DNA of 61,269 nucleotides from Bacteroides sp. GTDB taxonomy: Bacteria; Bacteroidota; Bacteroidia; Bacteroidales; Bacteroidaceae. Positions 7,574-17,600 of the stretch are shown piece by piece (within the stretch, counting starts at the first letter, position 1; each line of letters begins with the position of its first letter). Below the pieces are notes generated by a model. That model was not told the origin of the DNA, ran no database searches, and saw nothing but the letters and a program-made list of their open reading frames with translations. The DNA lies in NCBI GenBank assembly GCA_019416685.1, contig DXWV01000070.1:1-61269 (forward strand). The letters are read 5' to 3'. Position numbers and translations under genes: made by a program.

Positions 7574-9423
7574 ACCACCGCCTGCCGAACCTCCCCGTGC
7601 GGGAAGCACCGTACTTTTAATGTTTCCTTTTGTCCTGCTTTCAGCCCCGTATCAAAGAAAATACGAACCGAACCGGGATTGGGTGAATCATAACTCTGTA
7701 CCGGTGTATTATCGGCTATGGAGAAGGAAGCGGAGGCCGGACTATCGATAATCAGATGTAATTTTTTACCTTCTTTGGTCAACTCTATCGTATGCGGATC
7801 CAGCACTTTCGGAGTGGCGGAAGTAACCAGTGTCCAACGGACAGAGGCAGGGTTTGCAGACGCCTGTACCCGGTCTGTTATTTGTAGATAACTCTCTTTG
7901 ATAAGAACCACCTCTCTCGTAGCCTTTTTCAAATCGCCTTCAAACAGCGAAGTTAAGTCTACCGTAGCTCCCAGCTTGTCATCTTTCGTATAGGTTTTCG
8001 TGATAGGGGCAAAACCTTTCACATTGTGTTTCTTACCGTTTACGGTTAGTGTATTGTGCACAAAATTGTTATAGCGGAAGATATCCCAGCGCTGTCCGTC
8101 CTGGTTGCTATCCCACAAACGTACATTCTCTTTTTCCAGCGAATAATATTCCTGCATACCCAAATCCTGTGCCCAGCGTACTCCCAACGCTTCGAATACA
8201 AAAGAGCCTGCATCCATATGTGCATGGCTGGCAGAGGCAGTCCCGCCTTTGATACCCACATAGCATCCTTCACCTTCTTTCCAGGAAGTGTGTACCAGTG
8301 CTACCGGAGTTTTACCATGTCCTACCCATATTTTGGCAGTCGGGGGAGTAACTTCTTTCATATCAATAAGAGAGCCGTAAATGAGTATGATAGGCAGAAA
8401 ACGGGTCTCTTCGGCTGTGAAATGAGTATCTGCACGTGATAAAAATATCTTCTCATTCCATAGCAAAGAAGGGTCTTTCTGGCGGGCGGCGAACCAGAAG
8501 ATAGCCGGTAAAGCCTGGATGGTTTCGCGTGCATCACTGAAGTTGAAGGCAAGTCCGGTAGTTCCTGCCATGTATTCCATATAACGGGCAGATTCCATGA
8601 AACCTTCTACCTTGCATAATCCGCCGTCGGAGCCTAAAGCGGATTCCAGTGCGGCAATCAGGAAAACATTAAAGGTAGTTCCGTATCCCCAGTAGTTGTA
8701 TCCTTCCGGATAGTTGCCGTCCGGCGCATATCCTTTCACAGAGATACCGATGGTAGACATAGCCCGTTCGATAATTTCTATAGCTTCTTCACGGTTGTCC
8801 TCCATGATAGCAAGCGCTCCATATACCATACCTGCATTGCAAACCTGATTCCAGTTATTTTCTGTTCGCAGGAAAGAGTTGTATTGGCGGTCTTTGGAGG
8901 GGGCAAACCCTTTATTCAGAATTGATTCTTTGATTAACTTTTTGGTCCCAGGCTGTAATTTGTCATAAAGCCAGTCATAGCCTAAAGAGACAGCCAGTGT
9001 CATCTCTCCCGTATCCAGAAAATGAGAGGGATTCCAGTCCTGGAAAGAGCAAACGGCTATTATCTCCTGTTCGGCACGCAACCGGTATTTTTCATCATTC
9101 GTCATTCGGAAAACGAACGAAAGGTAGAAAATACGTCTCAGCGCTTCGCGGGATACGGCGAGAAGGCGGCGTCCTTCTTTTTTATAGATCAGTGTAGGCC
9201 GGATGAGTAATTTGTCGGATTCATCCAGCATATAATTATACACCCGTTGTAGTTCGGTACTTTCGTTGAGGCTTTTGTGAATACGTTGTTCTTCGCCCTG
9301 CTTCAGCAATAAGCGGGGATGCTCTTGCAACTGATTGTAATTGAAGGTTTGCGCTTTAAGGTGTGTACCTCCTATGGATAGGCACAGGCAAGTGTAAATG
9401 AGAACAAGTATTTTATTATTCAT
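7567..9423 (-). CDS. Secreted heparinase II/III-like polysaccharide lyase
   Basis: Predicted periplasmic lyase or related uronic-acid-polysaccharide enzyme. A signal peptide (residues 1-24, ending LKAQ) is followed by an (alpha/alpha) toroid with the motif NNWNQVCN (189-196) and aromatic segment NYPEGYNYWGYG (237-248). The C-terminal beta domain starts near 365 and has the heparinase II/III signature HAHMDAG (400-406). At 618 residues the size is typical. The family covers several substrates and specificity cannot be read. The start lies 18 bp after the porin-like gene's stop, so the two form an operon. The last 13 or so codons are supplied by a GC-rich repeat (7575-7610), so the tail is probably not ancestral. 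Confidence 0.85.
   Translation of the reverse strand: MNNKILVLIYTCLCLSIGGTHLKAQTFNYNQLQEHPRLLLKQGEEQRIHKSLNESTELQRVYNYMLDESDKLLIRPTLIYKKEGRRLLAVSREALRRIFYLSFVFRMTNDEKYRLRAEQEIIAVCSFQDWNPSHFLDTGEMTLAVSLGYDWLYDKLQPGTKKLIKESILNKGFAPSKDRQYNSFLRTENNWNQVCNAGMVYGALAIMEDNREEAIEIIERAMSTIGISVKGYAPDGNYPEGYNYWGYGTTFNVFLIAALESALGSDGGLCKVEGFMESARYMEYMAGTTGLAFNFSDARETIQALPAIFWFAARQKDPSLLWNEKIFLSRADTHFTAEETRFLPIILIYGSLIDMKEVTPPTAKIWVGHGKTPVALVHTSWKEGEGCYVGIKGGTASASHAHMDAGSFVFEALGVRWAQDLGMQEYYSLEKENVRLWDSNQDGQRWDIFRYNNFVHNTLTVNGKKHNVKGFAPITKTYTKDDKLGATVDLTSLFEGDLKKATREVVLIKESYLQITDRVQASANPASVRWTLVTSATPKVLDPHTIELTKEGKKLHLIIDSPASASFSIADNTPVQSYDSPNPGSVRIFFDTGLKAGQKETLKVRCFPHGEVRQAVVY
7575..7610 (-). repeat. GC-rich REP-like repeat, copy in the lyase 3' end
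   Basis: On the minus strand this has the same CTTCCCGCACGGGGAG hairpin as the unit in hydE. It forms the final codons of the heparinase-like gene and abuts copy 2 of the 10-bp-periodic element, as at 27413-27446. Confidence 0.75.
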
Positions 9424-9441
9424 GACCTGGATAGATTAGTA

Positions 9442-10692
9442 TTAAAACATAAACATGGCAACTCCTACAATACGGTTGTTACAGACAGAATGAGTATCTT
9501 TTATTTTTCCGTTAGAGGCATCCATTGAACCGTACCAGGCAGAGCTTAATGTATATTCGAGTCCGAATTTCCAATGGGCTACATTGTAGGTAAGTTCGGC
9601 TCCTGCCATTACTACCTGGTCAACATCGGTTCCCGTACCGTAAAGTTTGCTGACGGCATCACCTGTCCCTAAATTTTTGGTATATCCTAAGAAGATACCC
9701 GGTTTCCACTTCTGACCGTATACTACGTTAAGCCATGAGCTGGAATTCAGAATAGAAGCATACTCCTGTTCACCTGTCCATTGATTGGTGGACTTAACAC
9801 CGTAACCACCTAACATCGAAGTTTGTGTCAGGTTACTGCCGAGTACGCTTTTGGCAGCAATGAACCAGTCTTTATTGGTGTATCTCACATGTGCTTCGTA
9901 GGAGAGGGTAGTGAGGCGTTCGTCCACTTTATAGGTATGGGATATCACCTCTTGAGAATCGTTATCAGAACCAACGGGTACTGTCGCTTCCGTTCTTGGC
10001 TTGATAGATAACAGTTCAATGCCCACGCCTGCCAGCCAGTTATTGGCTTTATAGTCTACTCCCGCATAAATCTCCGGTACGCAACTGTTTTTAATATAAT
10101 TCTGGCTTTTTACATTATTCGGTCCTACCGACAGATATTGTGACTGCCAGATAGCTGCTGCCGTCAGTTGCATGTTCTTGTTCTTGAATTGATAGCGTAT
10201 CTGTGGAGCACGGCTGAAAGGTTGGAAAGGTGCTCCCACTGATAAGTTCAGTATCTGTGGAGAAACATCGCCAAACAAAGGATGCCAGGTCTGACCTAGT
10301 AATAAGGCAGATTTCCCCCAGTCCAGATTCAGATAAGCATGTCTCAGACGAACTGTGGAATAACTTGTTCCTGAACCTCTGAAGTCTACTTCTACTTTGG
10401 CTGATGTTTTGGCTTTTCCGAGTTTTGGACCGGTTACATCTACTCCAAGCCGGGTGTATAAGGTATAAAAGCTGCCATTGGCAGTTGCATTGAGGTCTTT
10501 ACCATCTGCATCCGGCTTTTCGTCGAGTGGATACATGTAGAATAACCCATCTACTGTTTCCTGATTGGCACGGCTATTATAATAAAGGTCTGTGCGTATC
10601 TGGCCATAAAATTTATAACTGAACTCTTTCTTCTGGGCCGATCCGTTTATCGCAGCCAGAAGGCATACTGTAAGTAGTAGATTCTTTTTCAT
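9442..10692 (-). CDS. Outer-membrane porin-like beta-barrel
   Basis: Probable passive channel. A signal peptide (MKKNLLLTVCLLAAINGSAQ) is followed by alternating amphipathic strands typical of a beta-barrel, with segments such as FYGQIRTDLYYNS, RLRHAYLNLDWG and GQTWHPLFGD that resemble DcaP/OprP-type porins. The chain ends in phenylalanine (MFMF). An upstream in-frame ATG at 10731 was not used because the -7 box at 10721-10728 would then lie inside the coding region, while the start at 10692 directly begins a signal peptide. It is the first gene of an operon with the lyase; there is no SusC/SusD nearby to supply active uptake. Confidence 0.8.
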   Translation of the reverse strand: MKKNLLLTVCLLAAINGSAQKKEFSYKFYGQIRTDLYYNSRANQETVDGLFYMYPLDEKPDADGKDLNATANGSFYTLYTRLGVDVTGPKLGKAKTSAKVEVDFRGSGTSYSTVRLRHAYLNLDWGKSALLLGQTWHPLFGDVSPQILNLSVGAPFQPFSRAPQIRYQFKNKNMQLTAAAIWQSQYLSVGPNNVKSQNYIKNSCVPEIYAGVDYKANNWLAGVGIELLSIKPRTEATVPVGSDNDSQEVISHTYKVDERLTTLSYEAHVRYTNKDWFIAAKSVLGSNLTQTSMLGGYGVKSTNQWTGEQEYASILNSSSWLNVVYGQKWKPGIFLGYTKNLGTGDAVSKLYGTGTDVDQVVMAGAELTYNVAHWKFGLEYTLSSAWYGSMDASNGKIKDTHSVCNNRIVGVAMFMF

Positions 10693-10720
10693 AAGTAAAA
10701 TGTTTGCGTAAAATGACGTG

Positions 10721-10728
10721 CAAAGGTA
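10721..10728 (-). promoter_or_regulatory. -7 box of the porin-lyase operon
   Basis: Minus-strand TACCTTTG fits TAnnTTTG and lies 29 nt before the chosen ATG. The -33 box is not evident. Confidence 0.55.
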
Positions 10729-10984
10729 CATAATTTATTCTGTAATCGGTAATAAGCTAAATAGCTTTGTGCTTTATGGTACACGGATGAAGCTGATAAG
10801 ACAGATAACAACGAATCGGATTTTATTTTGTCCTCTTTTGTCATTTTGTCAGTCTTTATCTGCCAAACCAACATCTTTCCAATCTCTTTCTGCTTTGGCA
10901 CAGTTTTCGTAATTTGTTTTTCGTCCTTCGAAAAGGAAGACTAATAATATAATTATGTATAACATATAAAACAAAAAAGTAACT
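10729..10984. other. Intergenic region between porin and groES
   Basis: No gene is seen. It contains TTTTGTC three times (about 10826-10855) and an imperfect inverted pair, AGACAGATAA and TTTATCTG. The groES promoter should lie here, but no convincing TAnnTTTG box or CIRCE-type heat-shock inverted repeat was found. Confidence 0.5.
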
Positions 10985-11257
10985 ATGAACATTAAACCAT
11001 TAGCAGACAGAGTGCTTATACTCCCTGCACCTGCAGAAGAAAAAACAATTGGTGGTATCATTATTCCTGATACAGCAAAAGAAAAACCTTTGAAAGGTGA
11101 AGTTGTGGCAGTAGGTCACGGTACAAAGGACGAAGAGATGGTATTAAAGGTAGGTGACACCGTTCTTTATGGTAAGTATGCCGGAACAGAACTTGAAGTG
11201 GAAGGTGCAAAATACCTTATCATGCGTCAGAGTGATGTTCTTGCTGTTTTGGGTTAA
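10985..11257 (+). CDS. groES: Co-chaperonin GroES
   Basis: Ten-kDa lid of the GroEL chamber, cytoplasmic heptamer. At 90 residues the length is standard. It opens with the family signature NIKPLADRVLI and keeps the mobile loop (EKTIGGIIIPDTAKEKP, residues 19-35) whose GGI segment contacts GroEL. groEL follows 40 bp downstream on the same strand, the universal arrangement. Confidence 0.98.
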   Translation: MNIKPLADRVLILPAPAEEKTIGGIIIPDTAKEKPLKGEVVAVGHGTKDEEMVLKVGDTVLYGKYAGTELEVEGAKYLIMRQSDVLAVLG

Positions 11258-11297
11258 TTCATAATTGGAAATTAATAATTTATAATTAAATAGACTT

Positions 11298-12935
11298 ATG
11301 GCAAAAGAAATATTATTCAATATCGATGCCCGTGATCAATTGAAAAAAGGTGTCGATGCTTTGGCAAATGCAGTAAAAGTAACACTTGGCCCGAAAGGAC
11401 GTAACGTAATTATTGAAAAGAAGTTTGGCGCTCCTCACATCACAAAAGATGGTGTAACAGTAGCTAAAGAAATAGAACTGGCAGATGCATACCAGAATAC
11501 AGGTGCACAGCTGGTTAAGGAAGTTGCTTCTAAAACAGGTGATGATGCCGGTGACGGTACAACAACTGCAACAGTTCTTGCTCAGGCTATCGTGGCCGAA
11601 GGCTTGAAGAATGTAACTGCCGGTGCAAGCCCGATGGATATCAAACGTGGTATGGATAAGGCTGTTGCCAAAGTGGTTGAGTCTATTAAGAACCAGGCTG
11701 AAAAAGTGGGTGACAACTATGATAAGATTGAGCAGGTTGCTACTGTTTCTGCCAACAATGACCCGGTTATCGGTAAATTGATTGCTGATGCAATGCGTAA
11801 AGTTTCTAAAGATGGTGTGATTACTATCGAAGAAGCTAAAGGTACCGATACTACTATTGGTGTGGTAGAAGGTATGCAGTTCGACCGTGGTTATCTGTCA
11901 GCTTATTTTGTGACTAACACAGAGAAAATGGAATGTGAGATGGAGAAACCTTACATCCTTATATATGACAAGAAGATATCTAACCTGAAAGATTTCTTGC
12001 CTATCCTTGAGCCTGCTGTACAGACAGGTCGCCCTCTGTTAGTGATTGCAGAAGATGTGGATAGCGAAGCATTGACTACCCTGGTTGTGAACCGTCTGCG
12101 TTCTCAGTTGAAGATCTGTGCTGTGAAAGCTCCGGGCTTCGGTGATCGTCGTAAAGAGATGTTGGAAGACATTGCTATCCTGACAGGTGGTGTGGTGATC
12201 AGCGAAGAAAAAGGTTTGAAACTGGAACAGGCTACTCTCGAAATGTTGGGTACTGCTGACAAAGTGACTGTTTCTAAAGATAATACAACCATTGTGAACG
12301 GTGCTGGTGCAAAAGAAAATATCAAAGAACGTTGCGACCAGATTAAAGCTCAGATTGCTGCTACTAAATCAGATTACGATCGTGAGAAACTGCAGGAACG
12401 TCTGGCTAAATTGTCAGGTGGTGTAGCTGTTCTCTATGTAGGTGCTGCTTCTGAAGTAGAGATGAAAGAGAAGAAAGACCGTGTAGACGATGCACTTCGC
12501 GCAACCCGTGCTGCTATCGAAGAAGGTATCATCCCTGGTGGCGGCGTAGCTTACATCCGTGCTATTGATGTACTGGAAGGTATGAAAGGTGACAATGCCG
12601 ATGAAACAACCGGTGTTGAAATCATCAAGCGTGCCATTGAAGAACCGCTTCGCCAGATTGTAGCTAATGCTGGTAAAGAAGGTGCCGTAGTAGTTCAGAA
12701 AGTTCGTGAAGGAAAAGGTGACTTTGGTTACAATGCCCGTATGGATGTTTACGAAAACCTGCATGCTGCTGGTGTAGTAGATCCTGCTAAGGTAGCTCGT
12801 GTAGCTTTGGAAAATGCTGCTTCTATCGCTGGTATGTTCCTGACTACCGAATGTGTAATCGTAGAAAAGAAAGAAGATAAACCCGAAATGCCTATGGGCG
12901 CTCCCGGAATGGGAGGAATGGGTGGAATGATGTAA
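11298..12935 (+). CDS. groEL: Chaperonin GroEL
   Basis: Sixty-kDa ATP-dependent chaperonin, cytoplasmic tetradecamer. 545 residues with the ATP-site signature GDGTTTATVLAQ near residue 86, the chaperonin signature AAIEEGIIPGGGVAYIRA, and the disordered Gly/Met tail ending GGMGGMM. It is the second gene of the groESL operon and ends at a strong hairpin terminator. Codon use is biased toward a narrow set, as expected for a highly expressed gene. Confidence 0.99.
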   Translation: MAKEILFNIDARDQLKKGVDALANAVKVTLGPKGRNVIIEKKFGAPHITKDGVTVAKEIELADAYQNTGAQLVKEVASKTGDDAGDGTTTATVLAQAIVAEGLKNVTAGASPMDIKRGMDKAVAKVVESIKNQAEKVGDNYDKIEQVATVSANNDPVIGKLIADAMRKVSKDGVITIEEAKGTDTTIGVVEGMQFDRGYLSAYFVTNTEKMECEMEKPYILIYDKKISNLKDFLPILEPAVQTGRPLLVIAEDVDSEALTTLVVNRLRSQLKICAVKAPGFGDRRKEMLEDIAILTGGVVISEEKGLKLEQATLEMLGTADKVTVSKDNTTIVNGAGAKENIKERCDQIKAQIAATKSDYDREKLQERLAKLSGGVAVLYVGAASEVEMKEKKDRVDDALRATRAAIEEGIIPGGGVAYIRAIDVLEGMKGDNADETTGVEIIKRAIEEPLRQIVANAGKEGAVVVQKVREGKGDFGYNARMDVYENLHAAGVVDPAKVARVALENAASIAGMFLTTECVIVEKKEDKPEMPMGAPGMGGMGGMM

Positions 12936-12957
12936 TATCATCCCATGATTGAAAAGA

Positions 12958-12992
12958 AAAGCCGTTTCAGATTATCTGAAGCGGCTTTTTTA
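12958..12992 (+). terminator. Rho-independent terminator of groESL
   Basis: AAAGCCGTTTCAGA pairs with TCTGAAGCGGCTTT around a TTA loop, with one G-T pair, and ends in six T. It lies 23 bp after the groEL stop. Confidence 0.9.
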
Positions 12993-13065
12993 GGTTTATC
13001 AAGTAAGCTCTGATTCTTCCGGAAGCCTGTAATGGCTTTCCGGAAACAATCAGAATATAAATAAT

Positions 13066-14613
13066 TTAGGGAATATTGGGATTGGCATTGGTTTCACTTT
13101 CCGGAATTGCATATAGATAGTACGAACTGTTGGGAATGAATTCTGTTCCATCAGGGAATGCCACTTCATAGTGTCCGATTGGTTCGTTCTCTTCATACGT
13201 GCCATCTTCCTGCCAGCAATCTATTAGGTATTTAGTGTTTTCCGGCTTGTCACCAGGGATGATCTTGATACCTTCTATCTGAGCCATCTCTTCTTTAGTC
13301 AGCATTTCACGTTCCAGGGATTTTTGGGTTCTTAAGATGTCAGTCATGCTGAATCCTTCTCCCCATAGTTCGCGACGGCGTTCTACTAAAATTTCCTCAA
13401 CGAGGTCTTGTTTGCTTTTTCCTGTTACATCATAATCAGTCAGTCCTCTTGCATTTCGCAATGTGTTGAGCGGAGCTACAGCATCTGTAATAGATGTTGC
13501 ATTGTCTCTGGCCATAGCTTCGGCTTCAATCAGATACATTTCGGCAGAACGCATGACAACAATGTCACCAGTCTGGTCAGCGCGGATACGGAATTTACAA
13601 TATCCCATATATCCTTCTCTCATCCATTTGAATAGTTCTCTACGGATATCATTCTTAGAGAACAGATTATAGAAATGAGGATCTGCCATAAAGCTATTAT
13701 ATGAATCGGGTTCCTCTACATCTACATAGTAGAAGTTGTAGCTGGGATCGGACTGAGTCGTAGATTGAGGATGTCCCCATATCCATTCTGAATTGCTTAT
13801 ATCATTGAAACCTTTATAGGTAGCAGCGTCTTTCATTAAAGGATATCCTTCCTGAGCCGCTTTTGCTGCTTTCGCTGCTTCTTCATATTGGCCTGTCAGT
13901 AAATAAGCACGTGCCAATAATCCGTTGACTACACTTACATTGGGTTTGTACTTTTCCTGCGCCGTAGAGGGAGCAAAACCGGCCAAGTCAGTTTTGGCCT
14001 GTTCGAGATCCTTAAAGATTTGTGTGTATATTTCTTCAACGGTAGCTCTGCCTTTAGGTTCTGTTTTTGATGTAGTAGGTTCTGTGTACAGCGGAACACA
14101 GGGTGCGTTTTTATCTTTCAGGTACGTGAACTGATAATGCTGTACAAGATGCAGATAACAGAAAGCACGCAAAGCCAGTGCTTGTCCTTGGGCATACCGG
14201 AAGTCTTCATCTTCTGCATCCCCTTTGATGGAGATTACAGAATTGCAGTTGTCTATTGTCTTATAGAATGTAGTCCATGCAAAACTGACTCTACCTGCAG
14301 TTGGAATAGAAACCTCATTTAATTTGTAAGTTGCACTAAATCCGTATGTGTTGGCAGTACGTAAAACGACATCACTACCCATCATATCATCTGCTAAAGA
14401 TAAAGCACGATAACCAATGTTTGCATAGGTCGTTCCGTATTCCATTAAGTTATACCATGCACCGATGAATATACGTTCGGCATTTTCGGGAGTAGGAGCC
14501 AAACCCGAATCAACGGAATCTGTTGGAGTGTGATCAAGGAAATCACCGCTACATCCGGTTACCATCAGTAAACCTGTAGCAAGTATAGCTGTATTCTTTA
14601 TTAATTTTTTCAT
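13066..14613 (-). CDS. SusD/RagB-family outer-membrane lipoprotein
   Basis: Surface glycan- or peptide-capturing partner of the SusC-like channel. The signal sequence ends in the lipobox VTGC (cysteine 21), followed by the SusD N-terminal repeats (TPTDSVDSGLAPTPENAE). The C-terminal region has the family's IVVMRSAEMYLIEAEAMAR and ILVERRRELWGEGF. At 515 residues it is typical. It starts 20 bp after its SusC partner's stop. No enzyme, sigma factor, HTCS or FecR lies beside it, so substrate is unknown. Confidence 0.95.
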   Translation of the reverse strand: MKKLIKNTAILATGLLMVTGCSGDFLDHTPTDSVDSGLAPTPENAERIFIGAWYNLMEYGTTYANIGYRALSLADDMMGSDVVLRTANTYGFSATYKLNEVSIPTAGRVSFAWTTFYKTIDNCNSVISIKGDAEDEDFRYAQGQALALRAFCYLHLVQHYQFTYLKDKNAPCVPLYTEPTTSKTEPKGRATVEEIYTQIFKDLEQAKTDLAGFAPSTAQEKYKPNVSVVNGLLARAYLLTGQYEEAAKAAKAAQEGYPLMKDAATYKGFNDISNSEWIWGHPQSTTQSDPSYNFYYVDVEEPDSYNSFMADPHFYNLFSKNDIRRELFKWMREGYMGYCKFRIRADQTGDIVVMRSAEMYLIEAEAMARDNATSITDAVAPLNTLRNARGLTDYDVTGKSKQDLVEEILVERRRELWGEGFSMTDILRTQKSLEREMLTKEEMAQIEGIKIIPGDKPENTKYLIDCWQEDGTYEENEPIGHYEVAFPDGTEFIPNSSYYLYAIPESETNANPNIP

Positions 14614-14633
14614 ATTAAATTGTTGAATGCTGA

Positions 14634-17600
14634 TTAGAATGAAACATTAATACCACCTGTTATCGATCTCATAGCAGGATATCTGTAATAAGTAACTCCT
14701 GTTATACCTTGTTCCGGGTCTAATCCCTGATGCCCGCTTAAGGTTAATAAATTATCTCCCTGAACAAAGATCTGAAGATTACTCAAACTTATTCTTCTTA
14801 TTAGTGACTGAGGAAGAGAATAAGATAACATCACATTCTTTAAGCGTAGATATGAATTGTTGTACAGGAATCGTGTAGACGTACTGGTCCATTGATTGCT
14901 TGTTGTACTGAGAGCAGGAACATCTGTGTATCTGTTTTCAGGAGTCCAGCGATCTAACATTTCTGTTGACCAGGAACGTCCGGCGGCAGAACCTGAGTGA
15001 AGGATCATTATTTTATCACGGTCATAAACATATCCGCCAATACTATAAGAGAACATAGCCGATAATTCAATTCCTTTATATGAGAATGAGGTGTTGAAAC
15101 CACCATATACTTTGGGTAAAGATGATTTGTTGACAAAGTAATAATTAGCTTTACTATAGTCATTGGTGGTAACTTTGATTATATTGCCGTTTTCGTCTTT
15201 CTGATTCATATACCACAATGGTTCTCCATTGTCGGGATTGACTCCGGCCCATTCTTTGAGATAGAAATCATAGACAGAACGTCCTTCCTGTAGTTTTGTG
15301 AAACTACCCTGAGGCATATCTTTCAAAGGCAATTCCGTTACTTTATTCTTGTAGTGGGTTAAGTTTAATCCCATATTCCATTTAAAGTCTTTTACATCAA
15401 TGATTGTACCTTTCAGTTCAATCTCGAAACCCGTATTTTTCAGTGCTCCTACATTTTCGTCTACAGAAGTGTATCCGAGCGAAGAAGCCAAAGGACGTGA
15501 GTATAACAAATCTTTGGATTTACGTTGGAAGAAGTCGAAAGAACCCGATAGACGGTTGTTCCACAAAGAGAAGTCGATACCGACATTGAAATTTAAGTTG
15601 GTTTCCCATTTCAGATTAGGAGTAGCCAGACGGTCGGTTACCAATCCGCTTTCGTTGTTATTCGAAATGATGGTATATAGACCGCTACTTGCATAATACG
15701 AGCCTAAATTGTCGTTTCCTTGTGCACCATAGCTCGCTTTCAATGTCAGTGCAGACAGCCAGTTTTCAGTACCTTGCATAAAAGCTTCACGGTTTATTCT
15801 CCAGGAACCACCTACCGACCAGAAGTTACCCCAACGTGTCTCCGGAGCAAAACGTGAAGAACCATCACGACGGTAAGAACCACTCAGGTAATATCTGTCT
15901 TTATAATCGTATTGGACATTCATCAGATATCCTACTAAAGAATAGTCAATGCGATATCCTGAACCTCCTGTTACTTGTGAACCTACAACCAATTCCGGGT
16001 AATCGGGAATAGCCATTTTAGAACGTGAGGCTGTTAATTCGTCATAACGATAAGAGTATGCTTCTTGTCCTGCAAGAATGTTGAAGTGGTGATCGCCTAT
16101 CTTTTTATCATAAGAAATAATGTTATTCCAGGTCCATGAGAGTGTACGGTCATTTTCACGGCTGGAACTACCTCCTGTATTAACTGCAGGACCAATTTTG
16201 GGATTTGTGTAGTCTAATGAGTTGTAATTGATTAGGTCAAAGTTGAAACTTGTTTTAAACTTTAGTCCTTCAATGAATGTCACTTCTAAGAATGTACGGG
16301 CTGAAACTTCATCTCTCATACGTTCTGATTTATCTAAAGGCAGTGTTGCCGGCAAGTTCCAGTTTGCATTGTTTGCACGGTATGAACCGAAGTCCGGAAC
16401 CAGTTCACCATCTTCTGTATCAAAAGAACCGTCTGCTTTTACTTTATAGATCGGGTAGAAGTTTGGCATCGTACGTCCTGCATTGATAACATTACTTGTT
16501 TTAGTATCAGATGAAGTAGGGTAGTTCTGTTTAGAGTGAGCAAAACTGATGTTAGCACCTCCTTTTAACCATTTTGTCATCTCACTGGTGACATTGGTAC
16601 GGAGATTAAAACGTTCATAACCTGATTCCAGAGCAATCCCCTTATCATTCAGGTAACCAGCTGAAAAATAATACTGGTTTGTTTTGCTACCGCCGGAAGC
16701 ATTTAAACCTATTTCCGTACGTAGAGCTTGTTGTTCCATTGCATCCTGCCAATCGAAGTCCCATAGCGGGGTTGCTCCTGCCAGTAGTTTTCCATCTGTA
16801 CCTACTGGTTGAGGATAGTTGGTTCCGTAAGGGTTAGGACCACTGTTCATCAGTCTTTTTACTAAGTTGGCAGAGGCTGCGGCAGCTGCTGCTTCAGGTG
16901 TTGGATAGTTCTTTTTGTCTTTGGCATATTGATTGCGCATTGCTTCCCAATACAGTTCAAAATAATCATTTGTACCTACTCTGTCATAGTCTCTGATAGC
17001 CCGGTTGGACCCTCCGAACGTAGCTTTGAGGTTTACGCTTGTTTTTGAGTCTGTTTTACCTTGTTTAGTAGTAATAATGATGACGCCATTGGCACCACGT
17101 GAACCGTATAGAGCTGCAGATGCAGCATCCTTCAATACGGTCATAGATGCAATATCTTCAGGGTTAATAGCATTAATACTACCGTCGTAAGGAACTCCGT
17201 CTACTACATATAGCGGAGAGCTTGATGCATTAATAGAACCAATACCACGGATACGGATATCGGCATCGGTACCGGGCTGTCCACTGGTTGCACTGGCCTG
17301 TAATCCGGCTACCGTACCTTCTAACGCCTTTGATATGCTGGATGTTTGTAGCTTAGCGATGTCTTCTCCTTTTACAGTGGCTGCAGCACCTGTAAAACTG
17401 TATTTCTTGGCGGTTGCATAAGCTACAACCATTACCTCATCCAGTTCTTTGCTATCACTTTCCAATGCCACATTGATTACTTGTTTGTTGTTGACTGCTA
17501 TTTCAACTGTCTTCATTCCTACAAAACTAAAAACCAATGTTCCGTTAGAAGGAACCTGAATAGAGTATTTACCGTCAATATCGGTAATAGTTCCGGTAGT

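Noticed and set aside
7427..7609. 60-codon minus-strand frame starting MLPARGG
   Set aside because: It reads through two repeat elements and overlaps the lyase gene end. The related frame at 27063-27455 arises the same way from another copy of the repeats.
12414..12941. 175-codon minus-strand frame opposite groEL
   Set aside because: It is a shadow of strongly biased groEL codons; the serine- and tyrosine-rich product has no domain.
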